From Rosa chinensis (Eukaryota; Streptophyta; Magnoliopsida; Rosales; Rosaceae), in the NCBI RefSeq assembly GCF_002994745.2, contig NC_037088.1:811001-875000 (forward strand): 64,000 bases of DNA. The letters are read 5' to 3'. Of the stretch, positions 1-10,753 are shown in pieces (positions within the stretch are counted from its first letter, which is position 1; each line of letters starts with the position of its first letter). The notes under the pieces are model-generated. The model did not search any database and had not been told where the DNA came from. It saw only the letters and a program-made list of their open reading frames with translations. The translations under genes and the position numbers were made by a program.

Positions 1-169
1 AGGCAATACTTCCAAGCACACACCATCCATGTACTCACCAATCAGCCTTCAAAACAAGTTCTCCAGAAGTCAGAATCCTCAGGTAGCCGCTGCAAAGGGC
101 ATCAAAGGGCAAGCCAGTACCATTAGAAGAAAGTGAGACTCCAAGCGAGACAGATGCCGAAACCAACCT

Positions 170-1966
170 CACCTCGACATGGACACTCCACGTCGACGAC
201 TCCTCCAATAACAAACTCAGTGGGGTGGGAATAATTCTCACTGACCCAGATGGGCACACTTACGAGTATGCCCTACAGTTCAAATTCAAAGCCTCTAATA
301 ATACAGCAAAGTACGAGGCACTCATAGTAGGGATTCAATTGGCAAAAGAACTCATAGTTAAGAACTTAAAAAGTTTCAGCGATTCACAACTGGTCGTCAA
401 CCAGGTGGGTGGCGATTTCCATGCTGAAGAATCACACCTATCCTACTACCAATCTCTCACCACTACCCTACTGAAGCAGTGTCTAGCCTCCCACATAATC
501 ACTCTGATAGGTACAGAATGCCAAGGTAGATGCAAACACCAGACTAGCCACCTCTCCACCTGACACAGATATCGGAAGCCTAAAGATAGAAATCTTGGAA
601 AAACCGAGCATTGACAAATCTTTCTCTAAAATATTCATCGCATAGAACCAAAGGCTGCCTTTATGGATGGACCCATTCATTGATTATCTCTCAAAAGGTG
701 TCGAGCCAGCTGACAAGACCATCGCCATAAGGCTTCCCATGAGGGTGACACTGTATACCATCCGCGAAGGTAAATTGTATAGAAAAGGTAGATCGTTCCC
801 CTCTTAAAGTGCATCTCCTTCGAGGAAGGACAACATGTAAAACTTAGCATTTAAAGCGCTGCGCACAGGTTACTACTGGCCCGCCATTGAGCATGATGCA
901 AAGCGAATCGCCAGCGCCTACCTAAAATGACACAATTCGCGAACTCCCCAATCTCACCATCGGTACTGCTCTCCATCCTTATTGCTCCCTGGGCATATTG
1001 TCAATAAGGCCTTGACTTTATCGGCAAATTCCCGACAGCACCAGGGCAGCTGAAGTTTGCCATTGTCGCTGTGAACTACAACACCAAATGGGTGGAAGCG
1101 GAAGCTCTCTCCACCATAACAGTAGCCAAAGTCATCAGTTTCCTGTGGAAAAACATCCATTGACGGTTCGGGATCCCGAAAACAATCATTACCGATAATG
1201 GCACCCAGGTCTACAACGATATACTGCAGGAGTTCATGGGCCAGTATGGGACCACAATCTGATACGCCTCGTCTGCCCATCCCCAAACAAACGACCAAGT
1301 CAAGGCAGTCAACAAGATAATTAAGCAGAACTTAAAAAAGAGACTGGACAATGCCAAAGGCCTTTGGGCAGAGAAATTACCTGAAGTCTTGTAGGCTATC
1401 AAGACAACACCTACTGGGGCCAACGACGAGTCCCCCTTTCGCATGTCATTCGGCACCGAGGCGGTGATCCCTATTGAACAAAAGATAAAAAGTGAGTGAG
1501 TAGCTTGCTTTGACCAAGCAACCAACTATGAGGGCCTCAACCTCAATCTTGACCTCCTGGAGGAGCGCTGAGAGAGAGTGCAACTGCGCACCATAAACAA
1601 CAAACAACATATCGCCCTATACTACAACGCCAGGGTAATGCCTCACACACTCACCGTTAGTAAATGGGTAATGAAGGAAACATTGTCACCTCCAACGGGA
1701 TCAAAAGCCACGTGGGAAGGACTGTACAAGATCGTCGAGGCCGCTGGGCCGACCATCTTCTATCTGAGAGGAGCCGATGGCAATATATTGCCACACCCAT
1801 GAAACGCCCAACACCTCTAATACTACCCCAAGTAAGACGACCACAAGCTCCGAGATCGCCCTTAAGCCACCCAAGTTTCACGCCAGGCTTGACTACCCCC
1901 ACCCAGGTCTTATCTAATATATTTCGTACCTGCCTTAGCGCAACATTCAATGAAAATCCTTTATGA
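170..1966 (+). pseudogene. Decayed Ty3/gypsy (Tat-like) RNase H-integrase remnant
   Basis: This is the 3' part of a gypsy polyprotein. It opens with an RNase H domain: the frame from about 170 reads WTLHVD, then GVGIILTDPDG, and the stretch to about 450 keeps NNTAKYEALIVGI and SDSQLVVNQ. Integrase pieces follow in shifting frames: YYWPAIEHDAKRIA near 870, the core around 1050-1320, and TPTGANDESPF near 1410. The tail at 1578-1810 reads VSKWV and WEGLYKIVEA, as in the C-terminal part of Tat/Ogre-type integrases. In-frame stops and frameshifts are frequent, so it cannot make a working enzyme. The window edge cuts it at the left. The lineage call rests on the FGTEAVIP and WEGLYKI signatures and is less certain than the superfamily. 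Confidence 0.85.
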
Positions 1967-2215
1967 TTGTTACAATTTGCAATTATTTATATCTGCATCA
2001 TATCAGCCACAGCCTCAACAATTACTCTCAAATCCCGCCCCACCTATTTCCACTACGCAAACAGGTGGCCCAATGATAAACCAACATGCGCTAAGGGTAA
2101 GGGGATGCTGTATAGCAATCCCAACTCACTACCCACGCGTTAAGCAATGCAAAGGTAATATCGCTCATGGCCAGTTCTGCTGCTGACATAGTTAATACTA
2201 TCCCTCGCAAACCCT
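1967..2215. other. Non-coding tail of the gypsy remnant
   Basis: AT-rich sequence follows the integrase remnant and ends at the left target-site copy (ACCCT, 2211-2215) of the solo LTR. I see no gene here. It is probably the 3' untranslated part of the decayed gypsy element into which the LTR inserted. Confidence 0.5.
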
Positions 2216-2519
2216 TGTTACGTCCTGAACCTAAATTTATCGGTTTACTAGTCTTTTGGAAGGTAAACGATAATTACTTTCACCTTTTACTTTGTTCGAC
2301 ACGTTTAGTGGCCCTAAAAGTTCACTTTTTTTGTTTGGATCAGATTTTGAGAAAATTTCCTTCATGAAAGTTGTAGAGGACATTAAACCGAGCGCGTGCA
2401 TATATGGTATGTAAAAATCGGAGTTCGTATGCGAAAGTTATAAGTGAAATACTAAAGTTACTGTTTGTAGTAAATGGTATAAATTTGAATTTTTTTATTG
2501 TGGGAGCTCGGTAACTCCC

Positions 2520-2564
<45 letters not shown>

Positions 2565-4503
2565 CTCTGCAACTCTCTTTCTCTCCGGCATATCTCTGCC
2601 TCCAGGCCACCTGACGGCGTGGGTGGCTTCATCTCTTCCTGCCCTTGAAGCTTGCTGCGGTGACTGGTGGCTATTTGGTCGGAAAATCGCCCAATAAACT
2701 CAAACTCGACTGTAGCAATTTTGAAGTCAACGCCGGTTTCTCTCAATTTTGGCCACCACAGGTGACCAAACTAGATTCTTTGGAAGCGCCTTGAACCACC
2801 CTTCATGCTCCTCAAATCTCTTGCAACGAATTGAAGTGTGGAGGGATAAATCACGGCTAGAAGATTTCACTGTGGAAATCGAAGCTTTTCGGGTTTACTT
2901 GATTTCCTGCCACTTCGAGGTATTTTCTGACTTTGTCACATTTGAAAAAGTTGTTGGAAATGTTGAGATGATGTTGTACATAAAATTTGGTGGCCTGTTG
3001 AGGTGGTGGTTGGCGGCGCGTGGAGCCATTGTGGGTGGTGCGTAGAGGCGCGTAACTGGCTTTGATTTTTTAACTAGTTAAATCTTATCATCATTGTAGA
3101 GGTTGAATATGTGATTTTGGTGAAATTTAGAGAAGTTTGATATTGATTATGAATTTTCGAAGTTTGGAGTTTCAGATGTCGATTTATGGAAAGCCGACCT
3201 TCATTTTTCCCTTGTCTCTGCTATGAAATACTTTAATCGACGGATTGATATTAGTGGTGAAGTTTAGGTTGAATCCGGAAAGAAATGGGGTTTTCGGCTT
3301 TCGTTTTAGAATCGTATTTATTTGTCAAATTGTTGTTTACGAAATATAATTGTGTACAGGACGAGGTACTGACTCATCGCTCCACGAGGATCCTTATGCT
3401 TGGGTACCACGTTAGCTGTATACTGTGAGTGGACTTTTGATTTTAAGTGATGCATGCGGTTATTTTTCCCGAATTATTGATTTAAGTATTGACCATTCTA
3501 TTATAACTTGAGCATATATTGAGTTCGGAAATTGACTTCGGGTTATCTCGTGATTTTTACTTTCAATGATGATTTTCAGAGATTGATTAAGATTCATTTC
3601 GGTTACATTTTCGAAAGTGGATTTTATATTACTATTTTGTGTGATTTTGAGTTCCGATGATTTATCTCCGATTTATAATTATTATTTTCGACTTATGTTT
3701 TGTTGACGGATTTGTGAGTATTATTTTGATGTGTGGGACACGTCGTGATTTATTTGTTTATCTTGAGATTTTTCGAGTACAGTTGGGAATCGTACTCGTG
3801 TTTTCATTTGCGAGATTTTGTGGAAGCTTGACTTGTTTTCGGTTTTCTATTGTTTTCTTCATCATGGGTCGATTTATTTAGTTCTCCTCCTCACGTGGGT
3901 GCAGTCGAGCATTATTAGTACTCGTCCCTACTTACTATGTGTTTGTGGGTGAGTTGAGCATAGAGCCTAGGAGGCTCCGACCCAAGCCTGGGAGGCTCCC
4001 TTCATTGCATGGTGATATTTTTCTTCCCCATATCCTTCTGTTACTTGACTAGTGGGACTAATCTGATCTTGTTTAACCAGCGGGAATGGTCTTAATTTCT
4101 TGAGTACCGGAGTTTCAATCTTTTTACTTGGTTGTTTGTGACTAGCAGGGCTAGTCGGTTTTCTTAAGCTGAACATCAGTCAGTTTCTTTTTCTTAATTG
4201 TTGCATGCATCGGGTTTTTAAAGGAATAAATGTGGGAAAGTATAAACTTCTTTTCTTTACAATTAATTATTTTTGTCCACTCACGCTAACGTTTTTATGT
4301 ACTTTCCCCTGGGCCCTTCAGTTTCTTTTGCCCAGTCTGCAGAGTAGTTGGTTCGGCATAATAAGATTCGGGGCATAGCATCTGCTGCTGTGGTTTTCAT
4401 TTTGTAGGTTAATTGCCGAACCTACTTGTATTATGAATTTTTTTCTCTTTTAGATTGCTCTTATACCAAGTTGACATGACCTACCTCGGATTTCAGCTTG
4501 TCA
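2216..4503 (+). repeat. Solo LTR, Tekay-like Ty3/gypsy family (2288 bp)
   Basis: The repeat starts TGTTACGTCC and ends CTTGTCA. It is flanked by a perfect 5-bp target-site duplication, ACCCT at 2211-2215 and 4504-4508. No internal domain lies between the ends, so this is a solo LTR left by LTR-LTR recombination. It shares blocks with the reverse complement of the LTRs of the complete Tekay element at 30992-40056 and with the solo LTR at 54178. Examples are the segment around GAGCGCGTGCATAT (2388 onward) and the segment GTCCACTCACGCTAACG (4275 onward). It carries a TC microsatellite and is shorter than the 2650-bp LTRs of the young copy, so it is a diverged family member. Confidence 0.9.
2523..2562. 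repeat. (TC)n microsatellite inside the solo LTR
   Basis: About 20 uninterrupted TC repeats. In other frames it produces spurious Arg-Glu reading frames, which should not be taken as protein. Confidence 0.95.
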
Positions 4504-4565
4504 ACCCTTGTGTTGCCTATCGCGATTAATCCAAACGGTGTTTCGTCGACGTCACAACGCGAAAT

Positions 4566-4679
4566 AACGACATGCTATCGCGAAAGATCAAACGTAAATT
4601 CAAACGATATAAATGGCCAATGTTAACGACATGCTATCGCTAGAGATCAAATGTAAATTCAAACGATAAATGGCCAAAT
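4566..4679. repeat. Imperfect tandem duplication, ~59-bp period
   Basis: The unit beginning AACGACATGCTATCGC occurs at 4566 and again at 4625. Each copy continues with a shared GATCAAA-GTAAATTCAAACGAT block and ATGGCCAA. The copies differ at a few bases and by a short indel. No gene is associated. Confidence 0.8.
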
Positions 4680-4904
4680 CATGCCATCTGATATACCATG
4701 AGGAGGGCAGCTGCAACATGGCAGATCAGCCCATACCGTTGCAGCATGAACCCAAGGTCGGAGATAAGCTGGGGTTTTTGTTTTAGACCTTTGTTGAGGG
4801 TTTCAATAATGGTGCCTTTCATTTTAAGGGTGTTCAAACCCCCATCCTGCCTCCCATTGCTCGTAACCTCTTTGGTATAAGGGACAACACAAAGCAATGC
4901 AAAC

Positions 4905-5137
4905 CAGTGGTTATACGAAGTGCACAGCTGCATGCTTCAAACGAGAATGGGCAGGCTCAGCCAGCCCTTGCTTTGCTTCCTACTAGTGGCATGCTTGTGC
5001 CTGCAAAAGTTATGCAGCCCAAGGATGGTGGGCAGATGGACAAAGTGGAAAGCAAGAAGAAGAGAGGTCGCCCTCTTGGATCAAAGAATAAACCCCCCCC
5101 CCCCCCCCCCCCCCCAAGACAAAGAATGTACCAGTAG
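4905..5137 (+). pseudogene. AT-hook protein gene fragment ending in a poly-C run
   Basis: The open frame ends with an AT-hook DNA-binding motif: KKKRGRPLGSKNK (about 5058-5091), with a basic run before the R-G-R-P core. The coding run then enters 23 consecutive C residues (5093-5115), which translate as polyproline, and stops at 5135. The upstream part (SNENGQAQPALALLPTSG) is low in features and no start codon is convincing. The sequence from 4698 may belong to the same fragment in other frames. I read it as a truncated piece of a chromatin- or transcription-related gene, possibly brought in by a retro-copying event. The parent gene is not recognised. Confidence 0.5.
5093..5115. repeat. Homopolymer of 23 C residues
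   Basis: A direct run of C directly after the AT-hook codons. The exact length may be unreliable because long homopolymers are hard to sequence. Confidence 0.9.
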
Positions 5138-5390
5138 AGGAGAAAATTTAGTTTCTGTTGGATTCTCGCCTATTACTATGCATTGTTAGTTCATAGTTGA
5201 ATATGCTTACTTTAAATAAGTGAGCAAGACATGTCGAATGAGAAGATCTATCCTATGTACCACCATGATTGTCACAATTCCTAATCTGTCTATAGATGAT
5301 AATGGGAGGGTATATCATGGCTATTCTGGTCTCTCCTTTTATAAATGAAAATCTCTATGATGATGTTACTCGCAAAAAAAAAAAAAAATG
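5138..5390 (+). other. 3' UTR-like stretch ending in A15
   Basis: Non-coding sequence after the AT-hook fragment ends in 15 A residues at 5374-5388. This looks like a copied polyadenylated tail. Together with the fragment before it, it could be a 5'-truncated processed retrocopy or the 3' end of a non-LTR element. No clear target-site duplication was found, so this stays an inference. Confidence 0.35.
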
Positions 5391-5580
5391 CTTACAAATC
5401 ACATCCGAAATAATAACAAATATCTTATCCAATTGAATATGGATGAACAACGAATACATGTTTCATAATTTTCTCTCATTTCATACTTTTGGGCAGGAGA
5501 AGTCTGGAATGCGTAGGTTGTAAGTTACTGCTGCTGACAAGGGCCGACGTGGCGTGAAGAGAGTCACACAATTACTCAAA
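5391..5580. other. Spacer left of the Pack-MULE
   Basis: No gene is seen. The last ten bases, ATTACTCAAA (5571-5580), are the left target-site copy of the MULE. Confidence 0.6.
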
Positions 5581-6792
5581 AGGTCTTTCTAAATATACCC
5601 AGCAAATTTCTATGTAGACCCATCAGGTTTTTTACACCCAATAAAAAAATAGAATTTATAATTATACTCAGCAACTTTTCCAACAATACCCTTAGCAAAA
5701 CTCACACCCAGCAAAACTTGGATTATCTCTGCATCAATTTTTGATGTTGATTGTTGCAGTGTGCATTTGAGCCATAATTTTGAGAATCTTGAGAATCTAC
5801 GTTGGTGTAAAAGATTGGTTGAAGTTCCTTCATATTTCCAAAATCTTGAGAATCTTACTTATTTAGATCTGGAAGGCTACGTGAATCCCTTATTGCAAGA
5901 TTACTTATTTAGAAATCCCTGATAGTCTCATTTGCTTATCCACATTACAAGATATAGATCTAAGTGGAACCATGATTGAGAAAATACCTGCAAACATCAA
6001 ATATGTTTCTGGGCTGCGCTAGCTATGCTTGCTCGGATGCAAGAAGCTTCGATTTTTACTAGAGCTCCCATCGCAACTAGAAGAATTGGACGTGGGTGGC
6101 TGCACGTCATTGAAAAGCGTGGCAAGTTCAAGGAGTACACTCATGCAACCTTGGGAACAATATCAAAACATGTACGTCTCTCTCTTTCTCAAGTCTAAAG
6201 TAGGTTGGTTCCTCTGCTCTCTTTTTTTATTATTTTTTATTTTTTATAATTAAGTTTTTGGATAGTGCAGCTATTAAATATTCATGACTAGATTCGAGTA
6301 CCCGGCCATGAAGGTGAAGAAGTGTGGGATTCAAATCTTGTATAATCTATGATACCCAGCCATGATGAGTCTCCTCTTTTCTAGCCTTTGTTCTGAATTC
6401 AGCCAATTCCTCATCAGTCTTGATCTTAGACTCATAGCACATTCGATTCGAAAGTTAAACAGAGATAATCGGAGAGATGGAGAAGAAGAGGTGTAAAGAT
6501 TGGAGCAGGGAAGAGAGTGAGGGACTGACTTGGTTGTCGCGACGATGATTAAGAGGCGGAGAGGGAGAGTGAAGCGGAGAAGCGGCGATGGGACATGGCT
6601 CAAATGCACACTGCAACAATCAACATAAAAAATTGATGCGGAGATAATCCAAGTTTTGCTGGGTGTGAGTTTTGCTAAGGGTATTGTTGGAAAAGTTGCT
6701 GAGTATAATTATAAATTCTATTTTTTTATTGGGTGTAAAAAACATGTTGGGTCTACATAGAAATTTGCCGGGTACATTTAGAAAGACCCCTT
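5581..6792. mobile_element. Pack-MULE (Mutator-like, non-autonomous, 1212 bp)
   Basis: Long terminal inverted repeats, 5581-5775 and 6595-6792 (about 195 bp each, clearly diverged), bound this element. A perfect 10-bp direct repeat, ATTACTCAAA at 5571-5580 and 6793-6802, flanks it, slightly longer than the usual 9-bp Mutator duplication. The TIRs begin AGGTCTTTCTAAAT on the left, mirrored by ATTTAGAAAGACCCCTT on the right. There is no transposase inside. The interior holds a fragment of a leucine-rich-repeat gene in + orientation, and near the right TIR a GC-richer stretch (about 6430-6590) that may be a second captured piece. This is the architecture of a Pack-MULE, moved in trans by a MULE transposase elsewhere. 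Confidence 0.88.
5776..6200 (+). pseudogene. Captured LRR fragment of an NBS-LRR resistance gene
   Basis: Between the MULE TIRs the + strand reads leucine-rich-repeat sequence in shifting frames: RLVEVPSYFQNLENLTYLDL (5815-5874), STLQDIDLSGTMIEKIP (about 5940-5990), then LLGCKKLRFLLELPSQLEEL and GGCTSLKSV (6029-6120). LP-LP-x-LxxLxxxxCTSL is the hallmark of the C-terminal LRR region of TIR-type NBS-LRR proteins. There is no TIR or NB-ARC domain. A stop after ISGLR-type sequence near 6022 and a frameshift near 5905 show it is broken as a protein. It could still be transcribed and act through RNA, but nothing here proves that. Confidence 0.75.
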
Positions 6793-6802
6793 ATTACTCA
6801 AA

Positions 6803-7719
6803 GCAGGGGCAATTGGTAATTTCAAAATCGACAATCGTTAGGGATTAAAATCGTAGCCGTTAAGGTAAAAAATGTCTCATAAGACAACAATATAGCATTT
6901 GAGAAACCACCAGCCCACCACGTCCCTCCATTCATCTTCGATTAAATGAAGCCCCTGTTAATCAACACAGCATGGAGAGTGAAGGAAAGTGGTCGATCAA
7001 ATATATATCGACAAGGTGTTCGTGAAGATCAGTCTGAACAATGGTGTAGTCGAAGATCAAGAAGGCGATGAGGGAACTTTTAGATCTCACAAAATTATTG
7101 TGGAATAGCGAATTTACAGAAATCTGACGAACTATCTCATCCCCATTTTAAGTTTTATTAGATGTGAGATTACTGGGTAGAAGTGATCCTTGGTAATCAA
7201 ACCCAGTAATTGGGTTTGTATGAGTGGAGTGTATACAAGTATAAATGGTTACGAAATCTATCGCATTTACTCGTAGATAACAGGTTGTAACGAAATCTGT
7301 CACCTACCTTTGGGTGTTGGATTTGCTCACGCAATCGTCAATTTTGCTGAAAGGGAATTTGGGTATAACAGAACTTGGATATAAAGCCCGCATAACAGCT
7401 CTACAATGACCTTGCTTGATTAGTTCTGAGAACCCTGAGGTAGGTGATTTCTATACTGGAATTATGAGGACAAATTGATCGTGGGTGTAAATCATTCTCA
7501 TCCTTTGTTGTTTTATATGAATCAAATCAATTTGATACCTTCGAATCAATTTAGAACAATATATGAATTTACTGAATCTCATCTCCATCTTCTTTCTACT
7601 AGTTCGTTCCAATTATAGTGAAAATGATGAATTAAATATGGAGAAGTGTAAGATATAATCACACCCAAATTGAAATGACATGACATGAGATTGAAATGAC
7701 ATGAGATACTGTTTCTTTG
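6803..7719. other. Spacer between Pack-MULE and hAT element
   Basis: No supported gene. A short direct repeat of GAAATGACATGA units lies at about 7671-7710, immediately before the hAT insertion site. Confidence 0.6.
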
Positions 7720-8316
7720 GTTTTGGATAGGGGAGGGCAGAAACCGAACCGGGAGGGCAAAACCGGCCGAACCGGGCTGAAAATATGGTGGCGGTTACCG
7801 AATCGGAAAAAGCAGTGCAAAAATCTTTAGCTTTCGAACCGGACCGGATTGAACCGGGTCGGAACCGGGTTAATATTCTGAACTGACCGCAAAAAACCGA
7901 ACCAGCCTATTTATTATATTTATATATATTTTTATTAGTTTTCTTATGTGTCAATTTATGACTGGTGGACATTTGGTTGCACGTAGAACACTCGCACCCG
8001 ATCATGCCTAAACCTAAGTAACCCTAACCAAGTACGTTCTCATTCAGTCTCCACTCTTACACTCGGCCTCCCATCTCATTCTCTCTCTCTCTCTCTCGAC
8101 TCCACACCGAGCCCGACTGCACACCGTCGCAACGATCGCCTCAATCTTGTTGCAGAACGCTGTTGGCTGCCCGCCGATCTTCACGCTGAGCCCGATCTTG
8201 CTGCAGAACACTGTTGGCTGCCCGTCGATCTTCACGTCGAGCCCGATCTAGCTACAGAACGTTGCTTGCTGCCCGCCGATCTTCACATCGATTTGCAGTT
8301 TTGTCGCCTCTCTGAC

Positions 8317-10753
8317 ATGGACTCGGTAATTCACTTCTCTGTTTTCACTTCGATCTTCATGGACTCTCTATTGTGATAGTATTTCTGTAAAACTTGTGAG
8401 GATTTAGATTGAACTTGTGAAACTTTGGATTTTAGGGTTCGGGTTAAAATCTTCATTGTTCTTGATTTGAATTAAACTTTCAGATACTTTCTCGTTAACT
8501 TGTTGTTAGCTTGGAGTCTGTTGTTAACTTGTTCATGGGAGTCTGTTTTTAACTTGGAGTTTATTGTTAACTTGTTTATTGGACTTTGTCTATCTGTGTG
8601 TTTTTATTTTGTAGATTGGTGATGGGACGTCACAGACTCCAACTCAGTCTAGCATCGGAACTACACCAGCTTCGGCTGAAGTCGGACAACTCCTCATGTC
8701 TCCTCCTGCCGCTGCAACACCAACTTCTGCAGCAACCGGTGAAGCTGAAGAACTTGGGAAGAGGAAGAACCGGTCAGAAGTCTGGGAGCATTTTGTGAAG
8801 CAGAAGAATCCAGATGGTTCGAAGATGGCGAAACCAAGAACCAAGTGCAAATACTGCCCCCAGACCTATGCCTGCGATTCCAAAGCCAACGGGACAACAT
8901 CGATGAGGACTCACATGCAGTACCAATGCAAGAAGTGCCCGACTTACATGCCAGCAAAAAGGCAGAAGTTCCTTTCTTTCGATTCTGCTTCCTCAGGTGG
9001 TAATTTAGTTGCTTTAGCTTATGATCCCATGAATTGTAGAAGAGCGTGTGCTAGGATGATTGTTAGGGACGAATTGCCATTTAGTCATGTAGATGGGGAG
9101 GGATTTAAGGATTTCATGAAAATTGCTCAACCAAAATTCACAGTACCTAGCCGTAGGACAATCTGCAGAGATATCTGGGATCTCTATCAGTTTGAGAAGG
9201 AGAAGATAAGGGAGGTTGTAGCTAGGAATAATTTGAGGGTATCACTTACCACTGATACTTGGACTTCGGTCCAGAATATCAATTATCTTGTCCTCACTGC
9301 CCATTTCATTGATGAAACTTGGGTGCTGCACAAAAGAATTATCAATTTCTGTGTTATTCCAAACCATAAGGGAAAGACAATAGGTAAATTGATAGAGTCT
9401 TGCTTGATTAATTGGGGTATCGAGAGGGTTTTTAGCATTGTAGTTGATAATGCTTCGAGAAATCAAGTTGCACTTGATTACATGAAGGAGAAGATTGGAA
9501 ATTGGAAATGTTTAGTGTTAGGTGGGAGTTTTCTGCATGTTAGATGCTGCTGCCATGTGTTGAATCTGATTGTGAGGGATGGGATGGAGGAGCTTGATTC
9601 CTCCATCGATGCAATTAGGAATGCTGTTAAGTTCATTAGAAGTTCACCTGCTAGACTTGACAAGTTTAGGAAGTGTGCTTCAAGAGAGAAGGTTGAACAT
9701 AAGGGGGGTATAGTGCCTTTGGATGTCTGCACAAGGTGGAACTCCACCTATTTCATGTTGGACATTGCCGTTAAGTATCGGCAGGCCTTCTCTAGGCTTG
9801 AAGACGAGGATCAGCAGTATGAGAACTATTTTCTGGAGAGAGTTGGAGGAAGTAAAAGGGTTGGGCCGCCTAAGAATGAGGATTGGGAGAAAGCTACGAG
9901 ATTAGTGAAGTTCCTTAAAATCTTTTATGATGCAACCTTGAATTTTAGTGGGACTAAGGTAATAACTTCAAACCAGCCTATTCAATGGATTTGTACCATA
10001 GTCGATGAATTAGAAGAATGTGCAGCTAGTGATGATCCTTTAATGGTTAGCATAGGGTCTTCCATGAAGAAGAAATTCGACAAGTATTGGTTGAGGTTAG
10101 AGGACATTAACACAGTTTTGTTGCTTGCTGTTGTATTGGATCCAAGATACAAATTATTGTATCTTGAATACTTTTTTCCAAAATTGCATCCGGACAGCAG
10201 CATGGTGCAATTTATGGTAGATGAAGTGAAGAGGTCCCTCATGCAGCTATACAACGAGTATCACCAATCTGATCCTGTGGCTGCACAAGCCTCAAATGAT
10301 CTAGCACAGCCTCGTGTTGATGATAGTGCTTTTGGACAAGGAGATGATGACTCACATGCTGCATCACTAAATAAGTTTATGAAGCTTAGGAAGGAGAAAC
10401 ATGTGGTGGAGATCAGGAATGAAGTTGACAAGTATTTGCTTGAAGCTGCGGAGGACCCTGCGAACAAAAACTTTCAGCTTTTAGATTGGTGGAAGGAGAG
10501 TGCTGTTAGGTATCCAATTCTGTCCAAGATTGCAAGGGATGTCTTTGTTGTTCCAGCTTCGACAGTGGCTTCAGAGTCTGCATTCAGCCTAGGGAAAAGG
10601 GTTGTGGATCCATTTCGAGCATCATTAACTCCAAACATGGTTGAGGGGCTGGTTTGCCTCAACGATTGGTTAAGGGGTGGAACTTTTAATGAATATAAGG
10701 AGCCTACTAGGTCGGAGCTGGAGCTTTATGGTGAACTTGAAAAGCTTGAATGA
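8317..10753 (+). CDS. hAT transposase, BED zinc finger (RICESLEEPER-like), 2 exons
   Basis: The gene encodes the enzyme that cuts out and reinserts the hAT element; it should act in the nucleus. Exon 1 is only 9 coding bases (8317-8325, Met-Asp-Ser), followed by a 289-bp GT-AG intron. Exon 2 runs 8615-10753. The splice keeps frame and adds 30 residues before the internal Met at 8696, giving 715 residues. The BED-type zinc finger has Cys81, Cys84, His103 and Cys108. The RNase H-like core shows Asp217 in TTDTWTS, Asp281 in VVDNAS and Glu657 in ASESAFS, the expected DDE triad. The C-terminal dimerisation region is WWKESAVRYPILSKIARD through CLNDWL. No internal stops. A domesticated gene is the alternative, but the intact flanking TIRs and TSD argue for a transposon gene. 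If the short exon is wrong, the start is 8696. Confidence 0.92.

Noticed and set aside
2340..2746. Arg-Glu repeat protein on the minus strand
   Set aside because: It is a translation of the TC microsatellite in the solo LTR.
8696..10753. Domesticated host gene (RICESLEEPER type)
   Set aside because: The gene sits inside paired hAT termini with an exact 8-bp TSD, so a transposon gene is the simpler reading; domestication is not excluded.
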